64,000 nt of DNA, taken from positions 21,875 to 85,874 of the forward strand of contig WQZG01000003.1 of NCBI GenBank assembly GCA_009780855.1, written 5' to 3'. The notes beneath the pieces were generated by a model. That model saw only the letters and a program-made list of their open reading frames with translations. It had not been told where the DNA came from and did not search any database. Position 1 is the first letter of the stretch. Every line of letters begins with the position of its first letter. A program made the position numbers and the translations under genes. The DNA comes from Treponema sp. (lineage in GTDB: Bacteria > Spirochaetota > Spirochaetia > Treponematales > Breznakiellaceae). This document shows positions 1 through 11,061 of this stretch, piece after piece.

Positions 1-657
1 AAAAACTATGATTCTGTACCTCCGCTGGCAGGGCCCAACGGCGTTCGTTTCGCGGTTTATAATCCTGAGGCTTCATATTCTTCCGGTCAGTTTATTATTA
101 CCAAAAGTATGAAGAATCCGGAAGTCGCGTGCCGCTGGATCGATTATTTTTATACATGGGAAGGCGGCCTGGAAGCCAGATACGGACGGGAAGGCCAGGA
201 ATGGGAAAGAACTGCTCCGGATGTAATGGCTTCTTCCGGACTGCCTGCATTGTGGAGACCGCTGACAGCACTGGCAGGAGTTCAGAATATCTGCTGGAGA
301 ACAAATATAGGGCAGTATTATCCGCAGGATAAACAGGCCTCAAATTTTAATGATATATACGCATCGGACGGACTTGAGGCACGGCTTTATAACGCGACTC
401 ACGATAATTATGCACCGTACGCTCCCAAGAAATATATTCCCATGCTTTACATGACTACTGATGTTATTAAGAAGATAAATCAGCCGTCAATTGACATGAG
501 GAGTTATGTACAGGAGTATGTTGTGCAGTTCCTGACCGGCGGCTTAAGCCTTGATAAAGACTGGGATGCATATGTCGCGAATTTCCAAAAGATGGGAATA
601 AATGATATCCTTGCAGCGTACCAGGGACCTTATGACGCGTTCATCAAAAATAATTAA
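1..657 (+). CDS. Extracellular (sugar) solute-binding protein, C-terminal part; 5' end lies outside the window
   Basis: Frame is open to base 1 (KNYDSVPPLAGPNGVRFAVYNPEASYSSGQFIITKSMKNPEVACRWIDYFY...), upstream of sulfatases; SBP-like C-terminus. Confidence 0.65.
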   Translation, partial: KNYDSVPPLAGPNGVRFAVYNPEASYSSGQFIITKSMKNPEVACRWIDYFYTWEGGLEARYGREGQEWERTAPDVMASSGLPALWRPLTALAGVQNICWRTNIGQYYPQDKQASNFNDIYASDGLEARLYNATHDNYAPYAPKKYIPMLYMTTDVIKKINQPSIDMRSYVQEYVVQFLTGGLSLDKDWDAYVANFQKMGINDILAAYQGPYDAFIKNN

Positions 658-671
658 ATAAAAGTTAATAA

Positions 672-2111
672 ATGAACCGCAAACCCAATGTACTTTTTAT
701 TGTAACAGACGATCAGCGGTATAATACCATCGCGGCCCTTGGTAACAGGGAGATAATTACTCCCAGCATGGACCGCCTGGTCAGGATGGGTACGTCTTTT
801 ACAAGCGCCCATATACCCTGCGGTACTGTCGGCGCGGTCTGCATGCCAAGCCGCGCCATGATCCATTCCGGCCGCAGTCTTTTCCATATTGATGATGTGG
901 GCCAGCAGATACCGCAGACCCATACCACACTGGGAGAGCACCTGCGCGGGCATGGTTATAATTGTTTTGGGACCGGCAAATGGCATAACGGCCCCAAGGC
1001 ATTTAACCGCAGTTTTAACGGCGGTGACAATATCTTTTTTGGCGGAATGTGGGATCACTGGAATGTCCCTATGAATTTTTATGATCCCACCGCCGAGTAT
1101 GACAATGTAATCAATGTGGTGGTTAATCATTTTGCCGATAACAAAATCACCAAAATGCACTGTGATAAATTTAATCCGGGCAAACATTCAAGTGAGCTCC
1201 TGACCGATACCGCCCTGAATTTTCTAAGTAACCGGCAGGCTGCCCGGCCGCAAAATCCGGGGCAGGACCCTTTTTTTCTCTATGTAGCATATCTTGCCCC
1301 GCATGATCCGCGTACAATGCCGCCCCAATTCCGGAAAATGTACAATGCCGATGATATACCGCTTCCCCAAAACTTCCTTGAAGAACACCCGGTTGATTTT
1401 GGGTTTAAAACGATACGCGACGAAAAGCTGGCCGCTTATCCAAGAAATTCCGGTGAAGTCAGGGAACAGCTGGCCGATTATTACGCCATGATAACACATT
1501 TGGATTTTGAAATAGGCCGTATTCTTGACAATCTGGAACAGCAGGGCATTCTGGAAAATACAATCATTATCCTGGCCGGCGACAACGGCCTGGCAATGGG
1601 CAGCCACGGACTTATGGGCAAGCAGAACAATTACGAACATTCTGTGCGTGTCCCCCTTGTTATGGCAGGCCCCGGAATTCCGGTTAACCAGACGAGGGAT
1701 CAATATGTTTATTTGTTTGATATATTTCCCACTCTCTGCGAAATGCTTGATGTTGAAATACCGGACTCGGTAGAGGGATTGAGTTTTAAAAAGATGTTAA
1801 GCGATCCCTCTTATGTAACGCGCAAGGAACTTTATTTTGCCTATAGCGATCTTATCCGCAGTATCAAAACAGACCGGTTTAAACTGATTGAATACCGCAA
1901 TACCGTCAACGCGACCCAGCTTTTTAATCTGCGCGATGATCCGTATGAATGCCGCAGCCTTTTTGGCCAGGCCGGATATGACGATACTGTCAAACAGCTT
2001 CGCGCGCAATTATTGCGCCTGGCCGGCGAGTGGGGAGATATTCTGCATCCCATAGGCAAAAGATTCTGGAAATCCTGGGAAGAATATGAAACCAGGACAG
2101 GACTAACCTGA
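672..2111 (+). CDS. Sulfatase (alkaline phosphatase superfamily), Cys-type
   Basis: RKPNVLFIVTDDQR N-terminus, CMPSR (C-x-P-x-R) formylglycine motif, GDNGLAMGSHGLMGKQNNYEHSVRVPL. Confidence 0.93.
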   Translation: MNRKPNVLFIVTDDQRYNTIAALGNREIITPSMDRLVRMGTSFTSAHIPCGTVGAVCMPSRAMIHSGRSLFHIDDVGQQIPQTHTTLGEHLRGHGYNCFGTGKWHNGPKAFNRSFNGGDNIFFGGMWDHWNVPMNFYDPTAEYDNVINVVVNHFADNKITKMHCDKFNPGKHSSELLTDTALNFLSNRQAARPQNPGQDPFFLYVAYLAPHDPRTMPPQFRKMYNADDIPLPQNFLEEHPVDFGFKTIRDEKLAAYPRNSGEVREQLADYYAMITHLDFEIGRILDNLEQQGILENTIIILAGDNGLAMGSHGLMGKQNNYEHSVRVPLVMAGPGIPVNQTRDQYVYLFDIFPTLCEMLDVEIPDSVEGLSFKKMLSDPSYVTRKELYFAYSDLIRSIKTDRFKLIEYRNTVNATQLFNLRDDPYECRSLFGQAGYDDTVKQLRAQLLRLAGEWGDILHPIGKRFWKSWEEYETRTGLT

Positions 2112-2122
2112 ACGGGGTTAAC

Positions 2123-3430
2123 ATGAACGGAATTAACATTAAACGGCCCAATTTTTTATTTTTGTTTCCCGATTCGCACAGGGGAGACTGGCTGCCTTTT
2201 GACAAAGATACCTTTGGCAGAATGGGTTTGCCTATGCTCCCCATAAAAATGCCCAATATTAAAAAATTGATGGAAACCGGCATTACTTTTACCCGCGCGG
2301 TTACGCCTTCTCCCCTCTGCGCGCCGGCACGGGCCTGTCTGGCTGCAGGATTAAAATATGAGAACTGCCGCGTTCCGGACAATCAGCATGATTATCCGCC
2401 TGATCTGCCCAGTTTTTACAATGTTTTAAAAAATTCAGGTTACAGAGTCGCCGGAGCCGGAAAGTTTGATCTGCATAAAAATACACAATTTTGGGGGCTT
2501 GACGGCTGGGTTGATTTGCTTGGAAAAATCGGTTTTACGGACAGCATAGACAATGCCGGCAAAATAGACGCGGTTAACAGCGGAGCGGAAGAGCCGGGGA
2601 ATTTTAATCCCAGGGACCCTTATATGAAATTTCTTATAAATCGCGGTTATGCGGAATCTTATATAAAAGATATGAAAACCCGCAAACATGCCGTACATCC
2701 TTCTGTACTGCCGCAGGATCTGTATTGCGATAATTATTTAACAGATAACGCGCTGGGACTCCTGCGGAATTTTCCGGCCAATCAGCCGTGGTTTTTACAG
2801 GTAAATTTTGCGGGCCCGCACGGTCCCTGGGATGTTACAGAAGAAATGCGGAGCCGGTGGAAGAATGTTGATTTTCCCCTGCCCAATCATTGGACTGACA
2901 TCAAAGATACAGATATAAACGGAATACGGCAAAATTACGCTGCCATGCTTGAGAATATTGACAGTATGGCAGGTAAACTTATCAATGAGGTTGCCGCCCG
3001 CAATGAGCTGGATAATACCGTAATTATTTATTCATCTGATCACGGGGAAATGCTCGGTGATTTTGGAATGTTCGGCAAAACCAGGCCGCAGAGGGCCTCC
3101 ATTCATATCCCCCTTATTATCTCGCTGCCGGATACGGCGGCAAAAGGCGTTCTGGATAATTCCCTTGTTGAACTGCAGGATTTGGCTGCGACTTTTTTGG
3201 AATTGGCCGGCTGCGGTAAAGAACCGGCAATGCAGTCCAAATCCCTTGTACCATTGTTAAACGCCAAAGCGGCGGCCCATCGCAAAATACAGGAATCTTC
3301 ATACGGGGACTGGTCTGTAAAAATAATCGGAAATCATAAATTGGTATTTAATAAAGGTTTATTACAGGAAATTTACGATCTGGAGACTGATGTTTGGGAA
3401 AACGAAAATTTGCTTTTTACGGGAGAATAG
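2123..3430 (+). CDS. Sulfatase, Cys-type
   Basis: RPNFLFLFPDSHRGDWL; LCAPARACLAAG formylglycine motif; YSSDHGEMLGDFGMFGKT. Confidence 0.92.
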   Translation: MNGINIKRPNFLFLFPDSHRGDWLPFDKDTFGRMGLPMLPIKMPNIKKLMETGITFTRAVTPSPLCAPARACLAAGLKYENCRVPDNQHDYPPDLPSFYNVLKNSGYRVAGAGKFDLHKNTQFWGLDGWVDLLGKIGFTDSIDNAGKIDAVNSGAEEPGNFNPRDPYMKFLINRGYAESYIKDMKTRKHAVHPSVLPQDLYCDNYLTDNALGLLRNFPANQPWFLQVNFAGPHGPWDVTEEMRSRWKNVDFPLPNHWTDIKDTDINGIRQNYAAMLENIDSMAGKLINEVAARNELDNTVIIYSSDHGEMLGDFGMFGKTRPQRASIHIPLIISLPDTAAKGVLDNSLVELQDLAATFLELAGCGKEPAMQSKSLVPLLNAKAAAHRKIQESSYGDWSVKIIGNHKLVFNKGLLQEIYDLETDVWENENLLFTGE

Positions 3431-3481
3431 TTTAAACAAGGTGAATAGTTAAAATGAAAAATATTCTGAAAGGAGAATGGA

Positions 3482-4534
3482 TTGACAGGAAAAACGCCTT
3501 CTTATCTGGAAAATTATAAAGAACTATACGCGAAAAATCCGCGGCAAGCCAATATTGAATGGTTTAAAAACGCACGGTACGGCCTTTTTTTACATTACGG
3601 CCTATATTCCATTCTGGGCCGTCATGAATGGGTGCAATTGCGCGAACTTATACCTGTAGCCGAATACGCCAAATTAAAGGAGCAATTCCATCCCGATAAA
3701 TTCGACGCAGTAAAAATTGTTTCTTTTGCCAAAAAATGCGGAATGAAATACATAAACATTACAACCAGGCATCATGATTGCTTTTGCCTTTGGGATACAA
3801 AAGAAACCGATTTTAATTCCGTCAATAGTCCGGCGCGCAGGGATTTGATAGCGGAATTGGCAGTGGAATGTGAAAAACAGGAGATGGGGTTTTTTCTGTA
3901 TTACAGCCACGGCAGGGACTGGAAACATCCGCATGCTCCAAATAATGATGAATGGGGCGGAAGCGCCAGGCCCAATTACAATCCGCCTGAACCTTCATAT
4001 GCAGTTGGTAAAGACCACGATCTAAATATATATCTGGAATTTATGAAACGTCAGATTAAGGAATTAATTACCCTGGTTCCCGATACGGCAGGAATCTGGC
4101 TGGACGGAATTGCCGTTCCCCAATCCGGCGATTACAGTCTTTTTAAGATTGATGAACTTTATTCATACATCAGAAGTTTATCTCCCCATGTTCTTGTATC
4201 GTATAAGCAGGGAATTCTGGGCAGCGAGGATTTTTTCTCTTCAGAACATCATGTACCAACCAAAGATGATACCGCCAGTAAACACGGAAAAATTACCGGA
4301 TCCAGCATGGTAGAATTATGTACAACCATGACCGAAAATCCAGGTTCCTGGGGTTATTCAATTATTGGCGCCCATAAAACCAAAGATCAGGTTTGGGCCC
4401 AGCTGGCAGAAAGCAAACGTAAAGGCCATAATCTGCTTCTTAACACAGGCCCCATGGCTGACGGATCGCTTGACGCCAGGGATACCGATACATTGCTTGC
4501 CGTCGGCGAAAGACTCTTCGCGGAAGGTTTTTAA
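3482..4534 (+). CDS. Alpha-L-fucosidase (GH29), TTG start
   Basis: NARYGLFLHYGLYS, ITTRHHDCFCLWDTKETDFN, LLLNTGPMADGSL; AGGAG upstream of TTG. Confidence 0.9.
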   Translation: MTGKTPSYLENYKELYAKNPRQANIEWFKNARYGLFLHYGLYSILGRHEWVQLRELIPVAEYAKLKEQFHPDKFDAVKIVSFAKKCGMKYINITTRHHDCFCLWDTKETDFNSVNSPARRDLIAELAVECEKQEMGFFLYYSHGRDWKHPHAPNNDEWGGSARPNYNPPEPSYAVGKDHDLNIYLEFMKRQIKELITLVPDTAGIWLDGIAVPQSGDYSLFKIDELYSYIRSLSPHVLVSYKQGILGSEDFFSSEHHVPTKDDTASKHGKITGSSMVELCTTMTENPGSWGYSIIGAHKTKDQVWAQLAESKRKGHNLLLNTGPMADGSLDARDTDTLLAVGERLFAEGF

Positions 4535-4552
4535 AATTAATCGTTAACGATT

Positions 4553-5584
4553 CTAATCGTTAAGGTTCTGCCTGATAATTATTTGAAAGTCGACATAAAT
4601 TTCGCGCTGTGCCGGCAAAATACCGGTTACAATATAATTATAAATGCGTTTTACCGTTAAATAGGAATGCTGATAGGAATTTTGGTAAATTGTCGCCGCA
4701 ATATTGTTATTCCTTATATTGTTAATTATGGTTTCCGACAAATCAAAAGATATTATGGGTATTTTTCCCAATATTCCAAGTTCAGTAAAAGCGGCAAAAC
4801 AGGCTTTAACCGCGCCAGAATTTAAAAAGAGGGAGTCTATGTCACGGTTTTTACGCAGCATCTCATATACATTTTTGTATGCGATATCATCATCATTTAT
4901 GGCCGTGATTTCGCATTGAATTATATCTTTTCCATAAAGTTGTTTTAGTTTCTCTTTAAATCCCTGTGAACGCCTTAAATTGCCGAGCATCGAAAGCGAA
5001 GATGAGATAAACGCCATTTTATGCAGTTTTGGATTTATTAAATGGAACAGGCCCGCAACGGTTTCGCCCGCTTTATATGTATTTATACCGGCAAAATAAT
5101 GAGGATAATCATTGGGTATATCATTTGAATAACAAAATACCGGTATTTCCAGCGAAGAAATTTTTTCCAATAAGGCTTCGCTGGAAATTGGCTGTATCAT
5201 CAGCGCTACAATTCCGTCTTTTACCAGATCGTCTATCAGGGTTATCTGATGATTAATATCAAAATTCCGGCTGTATACATGACAAAAATTTATTCCCGAA
5301 CCTTCTATCTCCGATATGGCAGCTTTAATTCCCAATTCACTTTGTTCTATCGCGTAGTTGGAAAAATTTGGCTGTACGTGTGATACTATGCCTACCGTAG
5401 CCGGGTGTCTGCGCAATGCAAGCGACTTTGCCATCGCGTTTGGCTGAAAATTTAAATTTTCCAGGATACTGGTAATTTTTTCCCTGGTCTGCGCGCTGAC
5501 TCTGCCCCGGTTATACAGCACCCTGTCTACAGTACCGACCGATACTCCCGATAATTTTGCTATTTCTTTTATTGTATATACCAT
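4553..5584 (-). CDS. LacI-family transcriptional regulator
   Basis: N-terminal HTH YTIKEIAKLSGVSVGTVDRVLYNRGRVSAQTREKI plus periplasmic-binding-like sensor domain. Confidence 0.95.
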   Translation of the reverse strand: MVYTIKEIAKLSGVSVGTVDRVLYNRGRVSAQTREKITSILENLNFQPNAMAKSLALRRHPATVGIVSHVQPNFSNYAIEQSELGIKAAISEIEGSGINFCHVYSRNFDINHQITLIDDLVKDGIVALMIQPISSEALLEKISSLEIPVFCYSNDIPNDYPHYFAGINTYKAGETVAGLFHLINPKLHKMAFISSSLSMLGNLRRSQGFKEKLKQLYGKDIIQCEITAINDDDIAYKNVYEMLRKNRDIDSLFLNSGAVKACFAAFTELGILGKIPIISFDLSETIINNIRNNNIAATIYQNSYQHSYLTVKRIYNYIVTGILPAQREIYVDFQIIIRQNLND

Positions 5585-5723
5585 ATTAGTTCAATAATCC
5601 GATTTTTTTTTAGTTTATTTTAAACCGAATTATTCATCAAGTCATTATAAATTAATCTTTATAAATTAATTGTGGATAATATATGTTTTTTATGGTATAA
5701 TTTTCAAAAGGAACGGTGAATTT

Positions 5724-6461
5724 ATGATTAATGTGATGATTTACAATGAATTTGTTCACGAATTAAAGGATGAAAAGGTTAAAGCCGTTTATCCGGACGG
5801 TATCCATAGTGTTATTAAGTCATTCCTGGAAAAGGACAGTTCCATCGGGAAAATTCGCTGCGCAGTACTCGAGGATCACAGACAGACCCTTAGCAAAGAG
5901 GCCCTTGACGATACTGACGTTCTGGTCTGGTGGGGGCATATGAGGCATCAGGAGGTTGATGACGAAGCTGTTGCCAGGGTATGCCGCCGTGTTCTGGACG
6001 GCATGGGCCTGGTGGTTCTGCATTCCGGCCACGCTTCCAAGCCTTTTAAGGCGCTTATGGGAACAGATACCCATTTGCTGCGCTGGCGGGAAGCCGGCGA
6101 AAAAGTACGGCTGTGGAATATAGCCAAAAATCATCCGATTACCCGCGGGCTAAGCGAAACTTTTACCATTCCCCATGATGAGACTTACGGAGAACCTTTT
6201 GGTATCCCAAACCCTGATGAACTTATTTTTTTAAGCTGGTTCCAGGGCGGCGAAGTTTTCCGCAGCGGCTGTACATGGCGGCGCGGAGAGGGTAAAGTTT
6301 TCTATTTCCAGAGCGGCCATGAGACATTCCCGATCTATTACCAGAATGAAGTCCAGCTTGTAATAACCAACGCCGTAAAATGGGCCTGTCCTGTCGAAAG
6401 GCATTGTGTTGCAGACAGGGGCAAAGGCAATACGCCTGCACTGGAACAAATTCGGAATTAA
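5724..6461 (+). CDS. ThuA-like (trehalose utilization) domain protein
   Basis: DDTDVLVWWGHMRHQEV, LVVLHSGHASKPFKALMGT, GEGKVFYFQSGHETFPIYY; ATG at 5724 fits better than the 5670 start. Confidence 0.85.
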   Translation: MINVMIYNEFVHELKDEKVKAVYPDGIHSVIKSFLEKDSSIGKIRCAVLEDHRQTLSKEALDDTDVLVWWGHMRHQEVDDEAVARVCRRVLDGMGLVVLHSGHASKPFKALMGTDTHLLRWREAGEKVRLWNIAKNHPITRGLSETFTIPHDETYGEPFGIPNPDELIFLSWFQGGEVFRSGCTWRRGEGKVFYFQSGHETFPIYYQNEVQLVITNAVKWACPVERHCVADRGKGNTPALEQIRN

Positions 6462-7404
6462 AGATTCGGTATATCAGGTTAAATTTTCATATATGCGCAG
6501 ATTTTTTTCTCATTTTTTAATTTTTAATTTTTCATTTTTAATTTTATTTGTTGTTTATCCGCAATCACCGCCCGCGCCTTCCAACCGGGCCGAACTTGTT
6601 ATGAAGGCCCTGGCTGCCGCTTATCCGGACCGGGTAGGGCCGGCTGTTTACCGCAACGGGGACTGGGCTGTTTTTTTGGCAGGCAAGTGGTTTTATTACG
6701 CTGACGGCAAACTCCTGCCGGAAAATCTTTTGGCCCAGGCTTCGCAATACAGCGGCCAGCCGTTTTATAATTATGCTGCCGAGCTGCCGCCCTGGAAAGA
6801 TCCGACAGCGGAAGAATCCGATCGGATGCGGCAGATGACCGAACGCCGCAAGCAGCAGTCAGGTTCTTCGGTCAAGCGCACTACACAATTTTATGACGAT
6901 CTTTTAAGGGTCCATAACAGCAGCGAGTCCTGGGACAGGGTTAAATCCATAAAGTTTCTTGGTTTTACCGTTATGGTTCATTACTCCATACTTACCCAGT
7001 TAAGCCTGGTTGAGGAGGCGATACTTGCGGCGTCAAAAACCAGCGCTTCCGTGCGTCAATGGATTGGCAGCATCAGTTCGGTAGACGGCTAGAACTGGCG
7101 CAATATTGCCGATACCGAGAGCCGGAGTTTCCACGCTTACGGGACCGCGATTGATATCATTCCCAAATCCACTAACGGTCTGGCCACTTATTGGCTGTGG
7201 ACTTCCCAGTATAATCCGGAGTGGTGGGCTGTCCCCTATTCCAAACGCCTTAATCCCCCGGCGGAGGTAATCAAGGCTTTTGAATCGTTTGGCTTTGTCT
7301 GGGGCGGCAAATGGACCGTTTACGATACCATGCATTTTGAATACCGCCCGGAGATTTTAATTTTCAGCAATATCGCCATGACAGATACCAAAGACCTTAA
7401 ATAA
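6406..7404 (+). pseudogene. M15-type (VanY/CwlK-like) D-Ala-D-Ala carboxypeptidase family protein interrupted by in-frame TAG at 7090-7092
   Basis: Same frame continues after the TAG: NWRNIADTESRSFHAYGTAIDIIP...FGFVWGGKWTVYDTMHFEYRPE to TAA at 7402-7404; SxHxxGxAxDI and MHFEY are M15 zinc-ligand motifs. Likely real start near 6493 (MRRFFSHFLIF signal peptide). Confidence 0.8.
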
Positions 7405-7492
7405 CGGACTTGCCCATAACGATATTTATATATAAATCCTTCATAAAAACAAAAAATTATTATTAAAAATCCCAATGGCGACATCAAAATCG

Positions 7493-7527
7493 CCTGCGGT
7501 TATTTGCGTGTATTGTTGTAACGCAGG
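7493..7527. promoter_or_regulatory. Inverted repeat upstream of XRE regulator (possible autoregulatory site or hairpin)
   Basis: CCTGCGgTTA ... TAACGCAGG arms immediately upstream of ATG 7539. Confidence 0.35.
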
Positions 7528-7538
7528 ATAATCCGGAT

Positions 7539-7904
7539 ATGGACGGCGAAAATGTATTTAATATCCGGAACCTCTTCAGCAGAAACTTAAAACGCTTGCG
7601 CAATGCGGCCAATATTTCCCAGCTTGCTTTGGCGGGCAGGGCAAATCTAACCCATAATTTTATCAACGACATTGAAAACGGCAAGAAGTGGGTCTCCGAC
7701 GAAACCATCGGAAAACTGGCGACCGCCCTCAGGGCGGAACCTTACCAGTTTTTTCTTTCGGAATCCAGGTGGAATGAAAAAAGCGCGGAGATACTTGCGA
7801 CTTACCTTGGTGATATTCAGAGCAGTTTTATTAAATTGACTGAAGACTACCGCCTTCGTTTTATTCCCGACAATGCCGGCAGAACAGACGAAGAACATCT
7901 TTAA
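7539..7904 (+). CDS. XRE-family HTH transcriptional regulator
   Basis: NLKRLRNAANISQLALAGRANLTHNFINDIENGKKWVSDETIGKLATAL. Confidence 0.9.
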   Translation: MDGENVFNIRNLFSRNLKRLRNAANISQLALAGRANLTHNFINDIENGKKWVSDETIGKLATALRAEPYQFFLSESRWNEKSAEILATYLGDIQSSFIKLTEDYRLRFIPDNAGRTDEEHL

Positions 7905-8002
7905 ATCGGGCAGCATTAATCATTGCAGCATAAAAAATACAGTTTCTATTGAAACTGGCAGCTTTGTGCCGGACGGTTTGGAATTTTTTATTCTGCGCCG
8001 GC

Positions 8003-9976
8003 CTAAGCTGCCATCCCGATTAATTCCCTGAATTCCTTTTCGTCCAGGGTTTCTTTTTCCAGTAATTTTTCTGCCAGGGTATTTAAAAGATCCTTGTGGC
8101 CGGAAAGGGTTTCCTTTGTCTTCGCGTATTCTTCTTCCACCATGCGGGCGATCTCTTCATCCACGTATTGCTGGGTTGTTTCCGCGTATTCGCGCTGGAA
8201 CATGGGTTCCTGCCGTTCGGCTGCCGGAATTCCTGAACCCCGCGATGTCAGCGCCACATTGCGGAACCTCGCACTCATGCCGTAGTCGGTGATCATTTTG
8301 CGCGCGATATCTGTGGCCTTGGTCAAATCGTTTGCGGCGCCGGTGGAAAACTCCCCGGAGATCATTTCTTCGGCAATGCGGCCGCCCAGCAGAATGTCTA
8401 TTCTTCCAAGCAGATCGGACTGGGTCATGGTATAACGATCTTCAACCGGCATCTGCAGGGTATATCCCAGGGCCATGCCGCGCGGAATAATCGAAATCTT
8501 TTGTACCGGATCGGCGTTTTTGGTAAAAGCGGCGACAAGGGCGTGGCCGGCTTCGTGGAAAGCTGTAAGTCTGCGTTCTTCCGCCTTGAGCACCCTGGTC
8601 TTCTTTTGCAGTCCCGCGACTGTCTTTTCTATGGCTTCGTCAAAATCGCACTGGGCTACCAGCTTCCTGCCGCCCCGCACCGCCAGGAGGGCGGCTTCGT
8701 TGACGATGTTTGCCAGATCCGCGCCGGAAAATCCCGATGTTATGCGGGCCACTATCGCCAGATCAACTTCCGGGGCCAGTTTTACCGGCTTTGAATGGAT
8801 CTTTAATATTTCTTCCCTGCCCTTGAGATCCGGCCTGTCCACAAGTACCTGGCGGTCAAATCTGCCGGGCCGCAGGAGCGCCGGGTCCAGAACGTCGGGC
8901 CGGTTGGTTGCCGCCAAAATTATTATTCCGGTAGCCGCGTCAAAACCGTCCATTTCGACAAGGAGCTGGTTAAGGGTCTGTTCGCGTTCGTCGTTGCCGC
9001 CGGCAATGTTATTGATGCGGCTTTTGCCGATTGCGTCCAGTTCATCTATAAAAATAATGCAGCGCTTTTTTTCTCTGGCCTGTTTGAACAAATCCCGCAC
9101 CCTGGCAGCGCCCACGCCAACGAACATTTCCACAAATTCTGCGCCGGAAATCCTGAAGAACGAAACTCCGGCTTCTCCTGCGACTGCCCTGGCAAGAAGG
9201 GTTTTCCCCGTTCCCGGAGGCCCTACCAGCAGAACGCCCCTGGGAATTTTGCCTCCTATGTCTATGTACTTTTGGGGGCTTTTTAGGAAGTCTACCACTT
9301 CCACCAGCTCGTCTTTGGCCTCGTCAACACCGGCTACATCTGTAAAACGGGTCTTTATGTCGCCCTCGGCTACAATTACCGCGCGGTTTTGCCCTACCGA
9401 AAGCACATTCCCGCCCATGTTGCCAAGCCGCTTCATGACAAAACGCCAGATAAAAATAAAGAACGCTATTGGCAGCACCCAGGAAAAAATTATGTTTAAA
9501 ACAGTGCTTCCTTCCCTTGATACCGCGTAATAGGAAACGTTTTTATCGTCCATAAGTTTAATAAAACTGTCGTCATTGATGGGAACAGTCCGGTAAACGG
9601 ACTCGGGAGCCTGGGAGTAGGGGCTTTTTATAATGGGATTCTGGGAAACCTGCGGTTTATCCGCTGTTGTATATCCGGTAAAATACGAATCGGTCATTTC
9701 GACCCGTTTTATGTCTCCGCTGGAGATTAGGGCCTTAAATTCAGAAAAATCTATGGTCGGGTTTACTTTTGATAAAAATACATAATTAAAGAGACTTAAT
9801 CCTATTATCAGTATGAGTATGTAGATGATTGAAAATTTCCATGATCCAAAGGGCTTAAAATCAGGTAACTTCGGCCCGCCGCCGTTACCTCCGCCGCCTC
9901 CAAACGGAAATTGAGGGCCGGAATTGTTGGGCTGCCGGTTCTCGTTCCGGGGATCTTCAGAATTATTATCATCCAT
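8003..9976 (-). CDS. ftsH: ATP-dependent zinc metalloprotease FtsH
   Basis: [51 protein letters not shown] zinc motif, two N-terminal TM segments. Confidence 0.98.
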   Translation of the reverse strand: MDDNNSEDPRNENRQPNNSGPQFPFGGGGGNGGGPKLPDFKPFGSWKFSIIYILILIIGLSLFNYVFLSKVNPTIDFSEFKALISSGDIKRVEMTDSYFTGYTTADKPQVSQNPIIKSPYSQAPESVYRTVPINDDSFIKLMDDKNVSYYAVSREGSTVLNIIFSWVLPIAFFIFIWRFVMKRLGNMGGNVLSVGQNRAVIVAEGDIKTRFTDVAGVDEAKDELVEVVDFLKSPQKYIDIGGKIPRGVLLVGPPGTGKTLLARAVAGEAGVSFFRISGAEFVEMFVGVGAARVRDLFKQAREKKRCIIFIDELDAIGKSRINNIAGGNDEREQTLNQLLVEMDGFDAATGIIILAATNRPDVLDPALLRPGRFDRQVLVDRPDLKGREEILKIHSKPVKLAPEVDLAIVARITSGFSGADLANIVNEAALLAVRGGRKLVAQCDFDEAIEKTVAGLQKKTRVLKAEERRLTAFHEAGHALVAAFTKNADPVQKISIIPRGMALGYTLQMPVEDRYTMTQSDLLGRIDILLGGRIAEEMISGEFSTGAANDLTKATDIARKMITDYGMSARFRNVALTSRGSGIPAAERQEPMFQREYAETTQQYVDEEIARMVEEEYAKTKETLSGHKDLLNTLAEKLLEKETLDEKEFRELIGMAA

Positions 9977-10113
9977 GCAATACTCCTTGAATATTAATTG
10001 GAAATAATCTTATACTACTATCTACTTTTTATAACACTTTATCAACATATAAAGTTAGGGTTTTTCCCAAGTTTTATTTTTTTACAGGAGCCAATACCTC
10101 CGAAGGAGCAGGT

Positions 10114-11061
10114 GTGATAGAAGTTACAAATCTGGTCAGGCGATACGGACCGCATATAGCGGTGGACCACGCTAATTTTAAAATTGAAAAGGGCGAAATA
10201 GTGGGTTTTTTGGGGCCCAACGGCGCCGGCAAATCGACTACGATGAATATTCTGACAGGATATCTTTCCTCTACCGAAGGTTCAGTAAAGGTTGACGGAC
10301 AGGACATTCTGGAACATCCCATGGAAATCAAAAAGAAGATCGGTTATCTTCCGGAGAATCCTCCGCTGTATATGGATATGACTGTCAGGGAGTACCTGAC
10401 TTTTACGGGCGAAATCAAAAAGATTCCCAAATCCGAGAAAAAAGACAGATTAAACCGGATTATGCAGACAGTCGGGATTGAAGATGTCAGCAAACGGCTA
10501 ATCAAGAACCTTTCCAAAGGCTACAAGCAGCGGGTAGGACTCGCCCAGGCAATGATCGGAGATCCCCAGGTCCTTATTATGGACGAGCCGACAGCCGGCC
10601 TTGACCCCAAACAGATTCTGGAAATCCGCGATCTTATAACCGCGCTTGGAAAAGATCATACCATTATTCTCAGTTCCCATATTCTGCCGGAAGTCAGCGC
10701 AGTCTGCCGCCGGGTTCTTATTATCAACCGCGGCATTATTATTGCCGACGACACTCCGGAGAACCTGGCCCGCCACCTGCTTGGCGGCAGCCACATTTTC
10801 CTGCGCCTGGACGGCAGCGAAACTACCGTTTCCAAAGCGCTTGGAAAAGTTACCACAATTGTCAAGCTGGATTTCCAGCAGTCACAGGAAGAAGGCACGG
10901 TGCAATTAATCGCCGAGGCCGCTCCGGATACCGATATCCGGCGCGATGTCTTTAGGGCATTGTCGGCCGCCAATATTCCCATTCTTATGATGCGCTCCCA
11001 GGACATGAGCCTGGAAGAAATATTCCTTGATCTTACTACCCGCGAGGAGGCAACAGCATGA
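10114..11061 (+). CDS. ABC transporter ATP-binding protein (GldA-like)
   Basis: GPNGAGKSTTMNILTG Walker A, LSKGYKQRVGLAQAM signature, VLIMDEPTAGLDP. Confidence 0.95.
   Translation: MIEVTNLVRRYGPHIAVDHANFKIEKGEIVGFLGPNGAGKSTTMNILTGYLSSTEGSVKVDGQDILEHPMEIKKKIGYLPENPPLYMDMTVREYLTFTGEIKKIPKSEKKDRLNRIMQTVGIEDVSKRLIKNLSKGYKQRVGLAQAMIGDPQVLIMDEPTAGLDPKQILEIRDLITALGKDHTIILSSHILPEVSAVCRRVLIINRGIIIADDTPENLARHLLGGSHIFLRLDGSETTVSKALGKVTTIVKLDFQQSQEEGTVQLIAEAAPDTDIRRDVFRALSAANIPILMMRSQDMSLEEIFLDLTTREEATA

Noticed and set aside
654-1703. Minus-strand ORFs (177 aa, 159 aa) opposite the first sulfatase
   Set aside because: Antisense to a conserved sulfatase; no recognisable domain or start context
4539-4552. 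Rho-independent terminator
   Set aside because: The palindrome has no loop and no T-tract; listed only as a weak operator candidate
7090-7092. UAG recoding as an amino acid genome-wide
   Set aside because: TAG ends other intact genes here (for example the sulfatase at 3430 and beta-mannosidase at 54771), so UAG is a normal stop
8475-9530. 351-aa plus-strand ORF opposite ftsH
   Set aside because: Shadow ORF antisense to a clearly conserved gene; Ser/Thr/Arg-rich composition typical of antisense translation, no motif
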